A stretch of 64,000 nucleotides of DNA from positions 11,927,001 to 11,991,000 of the forward strand of contig BRKX01000007.1 in NCBI GenBank assembly GCA_026008535.1, read 5' to 3'. The translations under genes and the position numbers were made by a program. Position 1 is the first letter of the stretch. Each line of letters starts with the position of its first letter. This DNA is from Perilla frutescens. Lineage: Eukaryota; Streptophyta; Magnoliopsida; Lamiales; Lamiaceae. Of this stretch, positions 22,299 to 34,803 are shown one piece after another. The notes under the pieces were generated by a model. The model worked only from the letters and a program-made list of their open reading frames with translations, was not told the origin of the DNA and ran no database searches.

Positions 22299-22705
22299 GT
22301 TAGAGTCTCCTCACTATATTTTCTTATAGCTGCTGGCACAGCGGGCGGTGGGGGGCTCCGAACTTCAAACGCGCGTAACTTTCGAACCGAATGGAGTTAC
22401 GGGGCGCACAGCATGTCCACGCGAAGGTCTCTCAGAGCCGGACGACGTGGACAACAGGGCTGGCCCGTTGTGTGCACTATCCGAGGTCAAAAAAGGCCGC
22501 AGAGCCCCGGTTTCGTGGCCCGCCGTGTTTCGACGATCCCGATTTCAAAAATTGCGGGTCCCACACTCAGAATCACGGCACGCTGATGACAAAAGCCCCG
22601 TGTCGCGATTATATTTGCACACAATGCGTAAGACAAACAAAACAATCAAACTAGTTGTAAAAAAAAAGAACAAGTTAACCGAAAAGACGAGTCTGAACTA
22701 CAAAA

Positions 22706-22824
22706 GGGGTGCAACACGAGGACTTCCCAGGGGGTCACCCATCCTAGTACTACTCTCGCCCAAGCACGCTTAACTTCGGAGTTCTGATGGGATCCGGTGC
22801 ATTAGTGCTGGTATGATCGCACCC
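22706..22824 (-). rRNA. 5S rRNA: 5S ribosomal RNA gene, unit 44
   Basis: Consensus copy. Upstream spacer A-type (a at 22926), isolated among C-type neighbours. Confidence 0.97.
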
Positions 22825-23231
22825 GTTAGAGTCTCCTCACTATATTTTCTTATAGCTGCTGGCACAGCGGGCGGTGGGGGGCTCCGAACTTCAAACGCGC
22901 GTAACTTTCGAACCGAATGGAGTTAAGGGGCGCACAGCATGTCCACGCGAAGGTCTCTCAGAGCCGGACGACGTGGACAACAGGGCTGGCCCGTTGTGTG
23001 CACTATCCGAGGTCAAAAAAGGCCGCAGAGCCCCGGTTTCGTGGCCCGCCGTGTTTCGACGATCCCGATTTCAAAAATTGCGGGTCCCACACTCAGAATC
23101 ACGGCACGCTGATGACAAAAGCCCCGTGTCGCGATTATATTTGCACACAATGCGTAAGACAAACAAAACAATCAAACTAGTTGTAAAAAAAAAGAACAAG
23201 TTAACCGAAAAGACGAGTCTGAACTACAAAA

Positions 23232-23350
23232 GGGTTGCAACACGAGGACTTCCCAGGGGGTCACCCATCCTAGTACTACTCTCGCCCAAGCACGCTTAAC
23301 TTCGGAGTTCTGATGGGATCCGGTGCATTAGTGCTGGTATGATCGCACCC
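23232..23350 (-). rRNA. 5S rRNA: 5S ribosomal RNA gene, unit 45
   Basis: C116A (base 23235). Upstream spacer C-type, unmarked. Confidence 0.97.
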
Positions 23351-23757
23351 GTTAGAGTCTCCTCACTATATTTTCTTATAGCTGCTGGCACAGCGGGCGG
23401 TGGGGGGCTCCGAACTTCAAACGCGCGTAACTTTCGAACCGAATGGAGTTACGGGGCGCACAGCATGTCCACGCGAAGGTCTCTCAGAGCCGGACGACGT
23501 GGACAACAGGGCTGGCCCGTTGTGTGCACTATCCGAGGTCAAAAAAGGCCGCAGAGCCCCGGTTTCGTGGCCCGCCGTGTTTCGACGATCCCGATTTCAA
23601 AAATTGCGGGTCCCACACTCAGAATCACGGCACGCTGATGACAAAAGCCCCGTGTCGCGATTATATTTGCACACAATGCGTAAGACAAACAAAACAATCA
23701 AACTAGTTGTAAAAAAAAAGAACAAGTTAACCGAAAAGACGAGTCTGAACTACAAAA

Positions 23758-23876
23758 GGGGTGCAACACGAGGACTTCCCAGGGGGTCACCCATCCTAGT
23801 ACTACTCTCGCCCAAGCACGCTTAACTTCGGAGTTCTGATGGGATCCGGTGCATTAGTGCTGGTATGATCGCACCC
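23758..23876 (-). rRNA. 5S rRNA: 5S ribosomal RNA gene, unit 46
   Basis: Consensus copy. Upstream spacer A-type (a at 23978). Confidence 0.97.
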
Positions 23877-24283
23877 GTTAGAGTCTCCTCACTATATTTT
23901 CTTATAGCTGCTGGCACAGCGGGCGGTGGGGGGCTCCGAACTTCAAACGCGCGTAACTTTCGAACCGAATGGAGTTAAGGGGCGCACAGCATGTCCACGC
24001 GAAGGTCTCTCAGAGCCGGACGACGTGGACAACAGGGCTGGCCCGTTGTGTGCACTATCCGAGGTCAAAAAAGGCCGCAGAGCCCCGGTTTCGTGGCCCG
24101 CCGTGTTTCGACGATCCCGATTTCAAAAATTGCGGGTCCCACACTCAGAATCACGGCACGCTGATGACAAAAGCCCCGTGTCGCGATTATATTTGCACAC
24201 AATGCGTAAGACAAACAAAACAATCAAACTAGTTGTAAAAAAAAAGAACAAGTTAACCGAAAAGACGAGTCTGAACTACAAAA

Positions 24284-24402
24284 GGGTTGCAACACGAGGA
24301 CTTCCCAGGGGGTCACCCATCCTAGTACTACTCTCGCCCAAGCACGCTTAACTTCGGAGTTCTGATGGGATCCGGTGCATTAGTGCTGGTATGATCGCAC
24401 CC
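24284..24402 (-). rRNA. 5S rRNA: 5S ribosomal RNA gene, unit 47
   Basis: C116A (base 24287). Upstream spacer C-type with t at 24711 (tcgctattat). Confidence 0.97.
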
Positions 24403-24809
24403 GTTAGAGTCTCCTCACTATATTTTCTTATAGCTGCTGGCACAGCGGGCGGTGGGGGGCTCCGAACTTCAAACGCGCGTAACTTTCGAACCGAATGGAG
24501 TTACGGGGCGCACAGCATGTCCACGCGAAGGTCTCTCAGAGCCGGACGACGTGGACAACAGGGCTGGCCCGTTGTGTGCACTATCCGAGGTCAAAAAAGG
24601 CCGCAGAGCCCCGGTTTCGTGGCCCGCCGTGTTTCGACGATCCCGATTTCAAAAATTGCGGGTCCCACACTCAGAATCACGGCACGCTGATGACAAAAGC
24701 CCCGTGTCGCTATTATATTTGCACACAATGCGTAAGACAAACAAAACAATCAAACTAGTTGTAAAAAAAAAGAACAAGTTAACCGAAAAGACGAGTCTGA
24801 ACTACAAAA

Positions 24810-24928
24810 GGGGTGCAACACGAGGACTTCCCAGGGGGTCACCCATCCTAGTACTACTCTCGCCCAAGCACGCTTAACTTCGGAGTTCTGATGGGATCCG
24901 GTGCATTAGCGCTGGTATGATCGCACCC
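24810..24928 (-). rRNA. 5S rRNA: 5S ribosomal RNA gene, unit 48
   Basis: A19G (base 24910), which turns the A19-U59 pair of helix II into a G-U wobble and so should be tolerated. Upstream spacer C-type with g at 25149 (gtgggccg). Confidence 0.97.
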
Positions 24929-25335
24929 GTTAGAGTCTCCTCACTATATTTTCTTATAGCTGCTGGCACAGCGGGCGGTGGGGGGCTCCGAACTTCAAAC
25001 GCGCGTAACTTTCGAACCGAATGGAGTTACGGGGCGCACAGCATGTCCACGCGAAGGTCTCTCAGAGCCGGACGACGTGGACAACAGGGCTGGCCCGTTG
25101 TGTGCACTATCCGAGGTCAAAAAAGGCCGCAGAGCCCCGGTTTCGTGGGCCGCCGTGTTTCGACGATCCCGATTTCAAAAATTGCGGGTCCCACACTCAG
25201 AATCACGGCACGCTGATGACAAAAGCCCCGTGTCGCGATTATATTTGCACACAATGCGTAAGACAAACAAAACAATCAAACTAGTTGTAAAAAAAAAGAA
25301 CAAGTTAACCGAAAAGACGAGTCTGAACTACAAAA

Positions 25336-25454
25336 GGGGTGCAACACGAGGACTTCCCAGGGGGTCACCCATCCTAGTACTACTCTCGCCCAAGCACGCT
25401 TAACTTCGGAGTTCTGATGGGATCCGGTGCATTAGTGCTGGTATGATCGCACCC
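25336..25454 (-). rRNA. 5S rRNA: 5S ribosomal RNA gene, unit 49
   Basis: Consensus copy. Upstream spacer C-type, unmarked. Confidence 0.97.
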
Positions 25455-25861
25455 GTTAGAGTCTCCTCACTATATTTTCTTATAGCTGCTGGCACAGCGG
25501 GCGGTGGGGGGCTCCGAACTTCAAACGCGCGTAACTTTCGAACCGAATGGAGTTACGGGGCGCACAGCATGTCCACGCGAAGGTCTCTCAGAGCCGGACG
25601 ACGTGGACAACAGGGCTGGCCCGTTGTGTGCACTATCCGAGGTCAAAAAAGGCCGCAGAGCCCCGGTTTCGTGGCCCGCCGTGTTTCGACGATCCCGATT
25701 TCAAAAATTGCGGGTCCCACACTCAGAATCACGGCACGCTGATGACAAAAGCCCCGTGTCGCGATTATATTTGCACACAATGCGTAAGACAAACAAAACA
25801 ATCAAACTAGTTGTAAAAAAAAAGAACAAGTTAACCGAAAAGACGAGTCTGAACTACAAAA

Positions 25862-25980
25862 GGGGTGCAACACGAGGACTTCCCAGGGGGTCACCCATCC
25901 TAGTACTACTCTCGCCCAAGCACGCTTAACTTCGGAGTTCTGATGGGATCCGGTGCATTGGTGCTGGTATGATCGCACCC
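25862..25980 (-). rRNA. 5S rRNA: 5S ribosomal RNA gene, unit 50
   Basis: T21C (base 25960), the first full-length gene with this variant. Upstream spacer C-type, unmarked. Confidence 0.97.
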
Positions 25981-26387
25981 GTTAGAGTCTCCTCACTATA
26001 TTTTCTTATAGCTGCTGGCACAGCGGGCGGTGGGGGGCTCCGAACTTCAAACGCGCGTAACTTTCGAACCGAATGGAGTTACGGGGCGCACAGCATGTCC
26101 ACGCGAAGGTCTCTCAGAGCCGGACGACGTGGACAACAGGGCTGGCCCGTTGTGTGCACTATCCGAGGTCAAAAAAGGCCGCAGAGCCCCGGTTTCGTGG
26201 CCCGCCGTGTTTCGACGATCCCGATTTCAAAAATTGCGGGTCCCACACTCAGAATCACGGCACGCTGATGACAAAAGCCCCGTGTCGCGATTATATTTGC
26301 ACACAATGCGTAAGACAAACAAAACAATCAAACTAGTTGTAAAAAAAAAGAACAAGTTAACCGAAAAGACGAGTCTGAACTACAAAA

Positions 26388-26506
26388 GGGGTGCAACACG
26401 AGGACTTCCCAGGGGGTCACCCATCCTAGTACTACTCTCGCCCAAGCACGCTTAACTTCGGAGTTCTGATGGGATCCGGTGCATTGGTGCTGGTATGATC
26501 GCACCC
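26388..26506 (-). rRNA. 5S rRNA: 5S ribosomal RNA gene, unit 51
   Basis: T21C (base 26486). Upstream spacer C-type with t at 26568 (gctcctaac) and g at 26727. Confidence 0.97.
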
Positions 26507-26913
26507 GTTAGAGTCTCCTCACTATATTTTCTTATAGCTGCTGGCACAGCGGGCGGTGGGGGGCTCCTAACTTCAAACGCGCGTAACTTTCGAACCGAAT
26601 GGAGTTACGGGGCGCACAGCATGTCCACGCGAAGGTCTCTCAGAGCCGGACGACGTGGACAACAGGGCTGGCCCGTTGTGTGCACTATCCGAGGTCAAAA
26701 AAGGCCGCAGAGCCCCGGTTTCGTGGGCCGCCGTGTTTCGACGATCCCGATTTCAAAAATTGCGGGTCCCACACTCAGAATCACGGCACGCTGATGACAA
26801 AAGCCCCGTGTCGCGATTATATTTGCACACAATGCGTAAGACAAACAAAACAATCAAACTAGTTGTAAAAAAAAAGAACAAGTTAACCGAAAAGACGAGT
26901 CTGAACTACAAAA

Positions 26914-27032
26914 GGGGTGCAACACGAGGACTTCCCAGGGGGTCACCCATCCTAGTACTACTCTCGCCCAAGCACGCTTAACTTCGGAGTTCTGATGGGA
27001 TCCGGTGCATTGGTGCTGGTATGATCGCACCC
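26914..27032 (-). rRNA. 5S rRNA: 5S ribosomal RNA gene, unit 52
   Basis: T21C (base 27012) and a promoter change, A to G at -3 (base 27035), shared only with unit 67. Upstream spacer C-type with t at 27094. Confidence 0.97.
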
Positions 27033-27439
27033 GTCAGAGTCTCCTCACTATATTTTCTTATAGCTGCTGGCACAGCGGGCGGTGGGGGGCTCCTAACTTC
27101 AAACGCGCGTAACTTTCGAACCGAATGGAGTTACGGGGCGCACAGCATGTCCACGCGAAGGTCTCTCAGAGCCGGACGACGTGGACAACAGGGCTGGCCC
27201 GTTGTGTGCACTATCCGAGGTCAAAAAAGGCCGCAGAGCCCCGGTTTCGTGGCCCGCCGTGTTTCGACGATCCCGATTTCAAAAATTGCGGGTCCCACAC
27301 TCAGAATCACGGCACGCTGATGACAAAAGCCCCGTGTCGCGATTATATTTGCACACAATGCGTAAGACAAACAAAACAATCAAACTAGTTGTAAAAAAAA
27401 AGAACAAGTTAACCGAAAAGACGAGTCTGAACTACAAAA

Positions 27440-27558
27440 GGGGTGCAACACGAGGACTTCCCAGGGGGTCACCCATCCTAGTACTACTCTCGCCCAAGCA
27501 CGCTTAACTTCGGAGTTCTGATGGGATCCGGTGCATTGGTGCTGGTATGATCGCACCC
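27440..27558 (-). rRNA. 5S rRNA: 5S ribosomal RNA gene, unit 53
   Basis: T21C (base 27538). Upstream spacer C-type with private c at 27716. Confidence 0.97.
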
Positions 27559-27965
27559 GTTAGAGTCTCCTCACTATATTTTCTTATAGCTGCTGGCACA
27601 GCGGGCGGTGGGGGGCTCCGAACTTCAAACGCGCGTAACTTTCGAACCGAATGGAGTTACGGGGCGCACAGCATGTCCACGCGAAGGTCTCTCAGAGCCG
27701 GACGACGTGGACAACCGGGCTGGCCCGTTGTGTGCACTATCCGAGGTCAAAAAAGGCCGCAGAGCCCCGGTTTCGTGGCCCGCCGTGTTTCGACGATCCC
27801 GATTTCAAAAATTGCGGGTCCCACACTCAGAATCACGGCACGCTGATGACAAAAGCCCCGTGTCGCGATTATATTTGCACACAATGCGTAAGACAAACAA
27901 AACAATCAAACTAGTTGTAAAAAAAAAGAACAAGTTAACCGAAAAGACGAGTCTGAACTACAAAA

Positions 27966-28084
27966 GGGGTGCAACACGAGGACTTCCCAGGGGGTCACCC
28001 ATCCTAGTACTACTCTCGCCCAAGCACGCTTAACTTCGGAGTTCTGATGGGATCCGGTGCATTGGTGCTGGTATGATCGCACCC
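27966..28084 (-). rRNA. 5S rRNA: 5S ribosomal RNA gene, unit 54
   Basis: T21C (base 28064). Upstream spacer C-type, unmarked. The junction between the two 15-unit copies lies just to the right. Confidence 0.97.
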
Positions 28085-28491
28085 GTTAGAGTCTCCTCAC
28101 TATATTTTCTTATAGCTGCTGGCACAGCGGGCGGTGGGGGGCTCCGAACTTCAAACGCGCGTAACTTTCGAACCGAATGGAGTTACGGGGCGCACAGCAT
28201 GTCCACGCGAAGGTCTCTCAGAGCCGGACGACGTGGACAACAGGGCTGGCCCGTTGTGTGCACTATCCGAGGTCAAAAAAGGCCGCAGAGCCCCGGTTTC
28301 GTGGCCCGCCGTGTTTCGACGATCCCGATTTCAAAAATTGCGGGTCCCACACTCAGAATCACGGCACGCTGATGACAAAAGCCCCGTGTCGCGATTATAT
28401 TTGCACACAATGCGTAAGACAAACAAAACAATCAAACTAGTTGTAAAAAAAAAGAACAAGTTAACCGAAAAGACGAGTCTGAACTACAAAA

Positions 28492-28610
28492 GGGGTGCAA
28501 CACGAGGACTTCCCAGGGGGTCACCCATCCTAGTACTACTCTCGCCCAAGCACGCTTAACTTCGGAGTTCTGATGGGATCCGGTGCATTAGTGCTGGTAT
28601 GATCGCACCC
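28492..28610 (-). rRNA. 5S rRNA: 5S ribosomal RNA gene, unit 55
   Basis: Consensus copy, partner of unit 40. Upstream spacer C-type with t at 28663 and g at 28898. Confidence 0.97.
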
Positions 28611-29017
28611 GTTAGAGTCTCCTCACTATATTTTCTTATAGCTGCTGGCACAGCGGGCGGTGTGGGGCTCCGAACTTCAAACGCGCGTAACTTTCGAACC
28701 GAATGGAGTTACGGGGCGCACAGCATGTCCACGCGAAGGTCTCTCAGAGCCGGACGACGTGGACAACAGGGCTGGCCCGTTGTGTGCACTATCCGAGGTC
28801 AAAAAAGGCCGCAGAGCCCCGGTTTCGTGGCCCGCCGTGTTTCGACGATCCCGATTTCAAAAATTGCGGGTCCCACACTCAGAATCACGGCACGCTGGTG
28901 ACAAAAGCCCCGTGTCGCGATTATATTTGCACACAATGCGTAAGACAAACAAAACAATCAAACTAGTTGTAAAAAAAAAGAACAAGTTAACCGAAAAGAC
29001 GAGTCTGAACTACAAAA

Positions 29018-29136
29018 GGGTTGCAACACGAGGACTTCCCAGGGGGTCACCCATCCTAGTACTACTCTCGCCCAAGCACGCTTAACTTCGGAGTTCTGAT
29101 GGGATCCGGTGCATTAGTGCTGGTATGATCGCACCC
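29018..29136 (-). rRNA. 5S rRNA: 5S ribosomal RNA gene, unit 56
   Basis: C116A (base 29021), partner of unit 41. Upstream spacer C-type, unmarked. Confidence 0.97.
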
Positions 29137-29543
29137 GTTAGAGTCTCCTCACTATATTTTCTTATAGCTGCTGGCACAGCGGGCGGTGGGGGGCTCCGAA
29201 CTTCAAACGCGCGTAACTTTCGAACCGAATGGAGTTACGGGGCGCACAGCATGTCCACGCGAAGGTCTCTCAGAGCCGGACGACGTGGACAACAGGGCTG
29301 GCCCGTTGTGTGCACTATCCGAGGTCAAAAAAGGCCGCAGAGCCCCGGTTTCGTGGCCCGCCGTGTTTCGACGATCCCGATTTCAAAAATTGCGGGTCCC
29401 ACACTCAGAATCACGGCACGCTGATGACAAAAGCCCCGTGTCGCGATTATATTTGCACACAATGCGTAAGACAAACAAAACAATCAAACTAGTTGTAAAA
29501 AAAAAGAACAAGTTAACCGAAAAGACGAGTCTGAACTACAAAA

Positions 29544-29662
29544 GGGGTGCAACACGAGGACTTCCCAGGGGGTCACCCATCCTAGTACTACTCTCGCCCA
29601 AGCACGCTTAACTTCGGAGTTCTGATGGGATCCGGTGCATTAGTGCTGGTATGATCGCACCC
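29544..29662 (-). rRNA. 5S rRNA: 5S ribosomal RNA gene, unit 57
   Basis: Consensus copy, partner of unit 42. Upstream spacer C-type, unmarked. Confidence 0.97.
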
Positions 29663-30069
29663 GTTAGAGTCTCCTCACTATATTTTCTTATAGCTGCTGG
29701 CACAGCGGGCGGTGGGGGGCTCCGAACTTCAAACGCGCGTAACTTTCGAACCGAATGGAGTTACGGGGCGCACAGCATGTCCACGCGAAGGTCTCTCAGA
29801 GCCGGACGACGTGGACAACAGGGCTGGCCCGTTGTGTGCACTATCCGAGGTCAAAAAAGGCCGCAGAGCCCCGGTTTCGTGGCCCGCCGTGTTTCGACGA
29901 TCCCGATTTCAAAAATTGCGGGTCCCACACTCAGAATCACGGCACGCTGATGACAAAAGCCCCGTGTCGCGATTATATTTGCACACAATGCGTAAGACAA
30001 ACAAAACAATCAAACTAGTTGTAAAAAAAAAGAACAAGTTAACCGAAAAGACGAGTCTGAACTACAAAA

Positions 30070-30188
30070 GGGGTGCAACACGAGGACTTCCCAGGGGGTC
30101 ACCCATCCTAGTACTACTCTCGCCCAAGCACGCTTAACTTCGGAGTTCTGATGGGATCCGGTGCATTAGTGCTGGTATGATCGCACCC
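30070..30188 (-). rRNA. 5S rRNA: 5S ribosomal RNA gene, unit 58
   Basis: Consensus copy, partner of unit 43. Upstream spacer C-type, unmarked. Confidence 0.97.
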
Positions 30189-30595
30189 GTTAGAGTCTCC
30201 TCACTATATTTTCTTATAGCTGCTGGCACAGCGGGCGGTGGGGGGCTCCGAACTTCAAACGCGCGTAACTTTCGAACCGAATGGAGTTACGGGGCGCACA
30301 GCATGTCCACGCGAAGGTCTCTCAGAGCCGGACGACGTGGACAACAGGGCTGGCCCGTTGTGTGCACTATCCGAGGTCAAAAAAGGCCGCAGAGCCCCGG
30401 TTTCGTGGCCCGCCGTGTTTCGACGATCCCGATTTCAAAAATTGCGGGTCCCACACTCAGAATCACGGCACGCTGATGACAAAAGCCCCGTGTCGCGATT
30501 ATATTTGCACACAATGCGTAAGACAAACAAAACAATCAAACTAGTTGTAAAAAAAAAGAACAAGTTAACCGAAAAGACGAGTCTGAACTACAAAA

Positions 30596-30714
30596 GGGGT
30601 GCAACACGAGGACTTCCCAGGGGGTCACCCATCCTAGTACTACTCTCGCCCAAGCACGCTTAACTTCGGAGTTCTGATGGGATCCGGTGCATTAGTGCTG
30701 GTATGATCGCACCC
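30596..30714 (-). rRNA. 5S rRNA: 5S ribosomal RNA gene, unit 59
   Basis: Consensus copy, partner of unit 44. Upstream spacer A-type (a at 30816). Confidence 0.97.
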
Positions 30715-31121
30715 GTTAGAGTCTCCTCACTATATTTTCTTATAGCTGCTGGCACAGCGGGCGGTGGGGGGCTCCGAACTTCAAACGCGCGTAACTTTCG
30801 AACCGAATGGAGTTAAGGGGCGCACAGCATGTCCACGCGAAGGTCTCTCAGAGCCGGACGACGTGGACAACAGGGCTGGCCCGTTGTGTGCACTATCCGA
30901 GGTCAAAAAAGGCCGCAGAGCCCCGGTTTCGTGGCCCGCCGTGTTTCGACGATCCCGATTTCAAAAATTGCGGGTCCCACACTCAGAATCACGGCACGCT
31001 GATGACAAAAGCCCCGTGTCGCGATTATATTTGCACACAATGCGTAAGACAAACAAAACAATCAAACTAGTTGTAAAAAAAAAGAACAAGTTAACCGAAA
31101 AGACGAGTCTGAACTACAAAA

Positions 31122-31240
31122 GGGTTGCAACACGAGGACTTCCCAGGGGGTCACCCATCCTAGTACTACTCTCGCCCAAGCACGCTTAACTTCGGAGTTC
31201 TGATGGGATCCGGTGCATTAGTGCTGGTATGATCGCACCC
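31122..31240 (-). rRNA. 5S rRNA: 5S ribosomal RNA gene, unit 60
   Basis: C116A (base 31125), partner of unit 45. Upstream spacer C-type, unmarked. Confidence 0.97.
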
Positions 31241-31647
31241 GTTAGAGTCTCCTCACTATATTTTCTTATAGCTGCTGGCACAGCGGGCGGTGGGGGGCTC
31301 CGAACTTCAAACGCGCGTAACTTTCGAACCGAATGGAGTTACGGGGCGCACAGCATGTCCACGCGAAGGTCTCTCAGAGCCGGACGACGTGGACAACAGG
31401 GCTGGCCCGTTGTGTGCACTATCCGAGGTCAAAAAAGGCCGCAGAGCCCCGGTTTCGTGGCCCGCCGTGTTTCGACGATCCCGATTTCAAAAATTGCGGG
31501 TCCCACACTCAGAATCACGGCACGCTGATGACAAAAGCCCCGTGTCGCGATTATATTTGCACACAATGCGTAAGACAAACAAAACAATCAAACTAGTTGT
31601 AAAAAAAAAGAACAAGTTAACCGAAAAGACGAGTCTGAACTACAAAA

Positions 31648-31766
31648 GGGGTGCAACACGAGGACTTCCCAGGGGGTCACCCATCCTAGTACTACTCTCG
31701 CCCAAGCACGCTTAACTTCGGAGTTCTGATGGGATCCGGTGCATTAGTGCTGGTATGATCGCACCC
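31648..31766 (-). rRNA. 5S rRNA: 5S ribosomal RNA gene, unit 61
   Basis: Consensus copy, partner of unit 46. Upstream spacer A-type (a at 31868). Confidence 0.97.
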
Positions 31767-32173
31767 GTTAGAGTCTCCTCACTATATTTTCTTATAGCTG
31801 CTGGCACAGCGGGCGGTGGGGGGCTCCGAACTTCAAACGCGCGTAACTTTCGAACCGAATGGAGTTAAGGGGCGCACAGCATGTCCACGCGAAGGTCTCT
31901 CAGAGCCGGACGACGTGGACAACAGGGCTGGCCCGTTGTGTGCACTATCCGAGGTCAAAAAAGGCCGCAGAGCCCCGGTTTCGTGGCCCGCCGTGTTTCG
32001 ACGATCCCGATTTCAAAAATTGCGGGTCCCACACTCAGAATCACGGCACGCTGATGACAAAAGCCCCGTGTCGCGATTATATTTGCACACAATGCGTAAG
32101 ACAAACAAAACAATCAAACTAGTTGTAAAAAAAAAGAACAAGTTAACCGAAAAGACGAGTCTGAACTACAAAA

Positions 32174-32292
32174 GGGTTGCAACACGAGGACTTCCCAGGG
32201 GGTCACCCATCCTAGTACTACTCTCGCCCAAGCACGCTTAACTTCGGAGTTCTGATGGGATCCGGTGCATTAGTGCTGGTATGATCGCACCC
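32174..32292 (-). rRNA. 5S rRNA: 5S ribosomal RNA gene, unit 62
   Basis: C116A (base 32177), partner of unit 47. Upstream spacer C-type with t at 32601 and private a at 32500. Confidence 0.97.
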
Positions 32293-32699
32293 GTTAGAGT
32301 CTCCTCACTATATTTTCTTATAGCTGCTGGCACAGCGGGCGGTGGGGGGCTCCGAACTTCAAACGCGCGTAACTTTCGAACCGAATGGAGTTACGGGGCG
32401 CACAGCATGTCCACGCGAAGGTCTCTCAGAGCCGGACGACGTGGACAACAGGGCTGGCCCGTTGTGTGCACTATCCGAGGTCAAAAAAGGCCGCAGAGCA
32501 CCGGTTTCGTGGCCCGCCGTGTTTCGACGATCCCGATTTCAAAAATTGCGGGTCCCACACTCAGAATCACGGCACGCTGATGACAAAAGCCCCGTGTCGC
32601 TATTATATTTGCACACAATGCGTAAGACAAACAAAACAATCAAACTAGTTGTAAAAAAAAAGAACAAGTTAACCGAAAAGACGAGTCTGAACTACAAAA

Positions 32700-32818
32700 G
32701 GGGTGCAACACGAGGACTTCCCAGGGGGTCACCCATCCTAGTACTACTCTCGCCCAAGCACGCTTAACTTCGGAGTTCTGATGGGATCCGGTGCATTAGC
32801 GCTGGTATGATCGCACCC
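32700..32818 (-). rRNA. 5S rRNA: 5S ribosomal RNA gene, unit 63
   Basis: A19G (base 32800), partner of unit 48. Upstream spacer C-type with g at 33039. Confidence 0.97.
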
Positions 32819-33225
32819 GTTAGAGTCTCCTCACTATATTTTCTTATAGCTGCTGGCACAGCGGGCGGTGGGGGGCTCCGAACTTCAAACGCGCGTAACT
32901 TTCGAACCGAATGGAGTTACGGGGCGCACAGCATGTCCACGCGAAGGTCTCTCAGAGCCGGACGACGTGGACAACAGGGCTGGCCCGTTGTGTGCACTAT
33001 CCGAGGTCAAAAAAGGCCGCAGAGCCCCGGTTTCGTGGGCCGCCGTGTTTCGACGATCCCGATTTCAAAAATTGCGGGTCCCACACTCAGAATCACGGCA
33101 CGCTGATGACAAAAGCCCCGTGTCGCGATTATATTTGCACACAATGCGTAAGACAAACAAAACAATCAAACTAGTTGTAAAAAAAAAGAACAAGTTAACC
33201 GAAAAGACGAGTCTGAACTACAAAA

Positions 33226-33344
33226 GGGGTGCAACACGAGGACTTCCCAGGGGGTCACCCATCCTAGTACTACTCTCGCCCAAGCACGCTTAACTTCGGA
33301 GTTCTGATGGGATCCGGTGCATTAGTGCTGGTATGATCGCACCC
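33226..33344 (-). rRNA. 5S rRNA: 5S ribosomal RNA gene, unit 64
   Basis: Consensus copy, partner of unit 49. Upstream spacer C-type, unmarked. Confidence 0.97.
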
Positions 33345-33751
33345 GTTAGAGTCTCCTCACTATATTTTCTTATAGCTGCTGGCACAGCGGGCGGTGGGGG
33401 GCTCCGAACTTCAAACGCGCGTAACTTTCGAACCGAATGGAGTTACGGGGCGCACAGCATGTCCACGCGAAGGTCTCTCAGAGCCGGACGACGTGGACAA
33501 CAGGGCTGGCCCGTTGTGTGCACTATCCGAGGTCAAAAAAGGCCGCAGAGCCCCGGTTTCGTGGCCCGCCGTGTTTCGACGATCCCGATTTCAAAAATTG
33601 CGGGTCCCACACTCAGAATCACGGCACGCTGATGACAAAAGCCCCGTGTCGCGATTATATTTGCACACAATGCGTAAGACAAACAAAACAATCAAACTAG
33701 TTGTAAAAAAAAAGAACAAGTTAACCGAAAAGACGAGTCTGAACTACAAAA

Positions 33752-33870
33752 GGGGTGCAACACGAGGACTTCCCAGGGGGTCACCCATCCTAGTACTACT
33801 CTCGCCCAAGCACGCTTAACTTCGGAGTTCTGATGGGATCCGGTGCATTGGTGCTGGTATGATCGCACCC
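33752..33870 (-). rRNA. 5S rRNA: 5S ribosomal RNA gene, unit 65
   Basis: T21C (base 33850), partner of unit 50. Upstream spacer C-type, unmarked. Confidence 0.97.
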
Positions 33871-34277
33871 GTTAGAGTCTCCTCACTATATTTTCTTATA
33901 GCTGCTGGCACAGCGGGCGGTGGGGGGCTCCGAACTTCAAACGCGCGTAACTTTCGAACCGAATGGAGTTACGGGGCGCACAGCATGTCCACGCGAAGGT
34001 CTCTCAGAGCCGGACGACGTGGACAACAGGGCTGGCCCGTTGTGTGCACTATCCGAGGTCAAAAAAGGCCGCAGAGCCCCGGTTTCGTGGCCCGCCGTGT
34101 TTCGACGATCCCGATTTCAAAAATTGCGGGTCCCACACTCAGAATCACGGCACGCTGATGACAAAAGCCCCGTGTCGCGATTATATTTGCACACAATGCG
34201 TAAGACAAACAAAACAATCAAACTAGTTGTAAAAAAAAAGAACAAGTTAACCGAAAAGACGAGTCTGAACTACAAAA

Positions 34278-34396
34278 GGGGTGCAACACGAGGACTTCCC
34301 AGGGGGTCACCCATCCTAGTACTACTCTCGCCCAAGCACGCTTAACTTCGGAGTTCTGATGGGATCCGGTGCATTGGTGCTGGTATGATCGCACCC
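34278..34396 (-). rRNA. 5S rRNA: 5S ribosomal RNA gene, unit 66
   Basis: T21C (base 34376), partner of unit 51. Upstream spacer C-type with t at 34458 and g at 34617. Confidence 0.97.
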
Positions 34397-34803
34397 GTTA
34401 GAGTCTCCTCACTATATTTTCTTATAGCTGCTGGCACAGCGGGCGGTGGGGGGCTCCTAACTTCAAACGCGCGTAACTTTCGAACCGAATGGAGTTACGG
34501 GGCGCACAGCATGTCCACGCGAAGGTCTCTCAGAGCCGGACGACGTGGACAACAGGGCTGGCCCGTTGTGTGCACTATCCGAGGTCAAAAAAGGCCGCAG
34601 AGCCCCGGTTTCGTGGGCCGCCGTGTTTCGACGATCCCGATTTCAAAAATTGCGGGTCCCACACTCAGAATCACGGCACGCTGATGACAAAAGCCCCGTG
34701 TCGCGATTATATTTGCACACAATGCGTAAGACAAACAAAACAATCAAACTAGTTGTAAAAAAAAAGAACAAGTTAACCGAAAAGACGAGTCTGAACTACA
34801 AAA

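Larger units (their letters stand above)
20175..27600. repeat. 15-unit duplication, copy 1 (matches 28065-35490)
   Basis: Diagnostic bases in this span recur at exactly +7,890 bp (15 units): t 20773, g 21008, C116A 21131, A-type spacers 22926 and 23978, t 24711, A19G 24910, g 25149, the run of T21C genes from 25960, t 26568, g 26727, and the -3 change at 27035. The first difference on the right is at 27601/35491. Since the two copies are 7,890 bp apart, they abut; the true junction is somewhere in 28065-28661. Confidence 0.88.
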
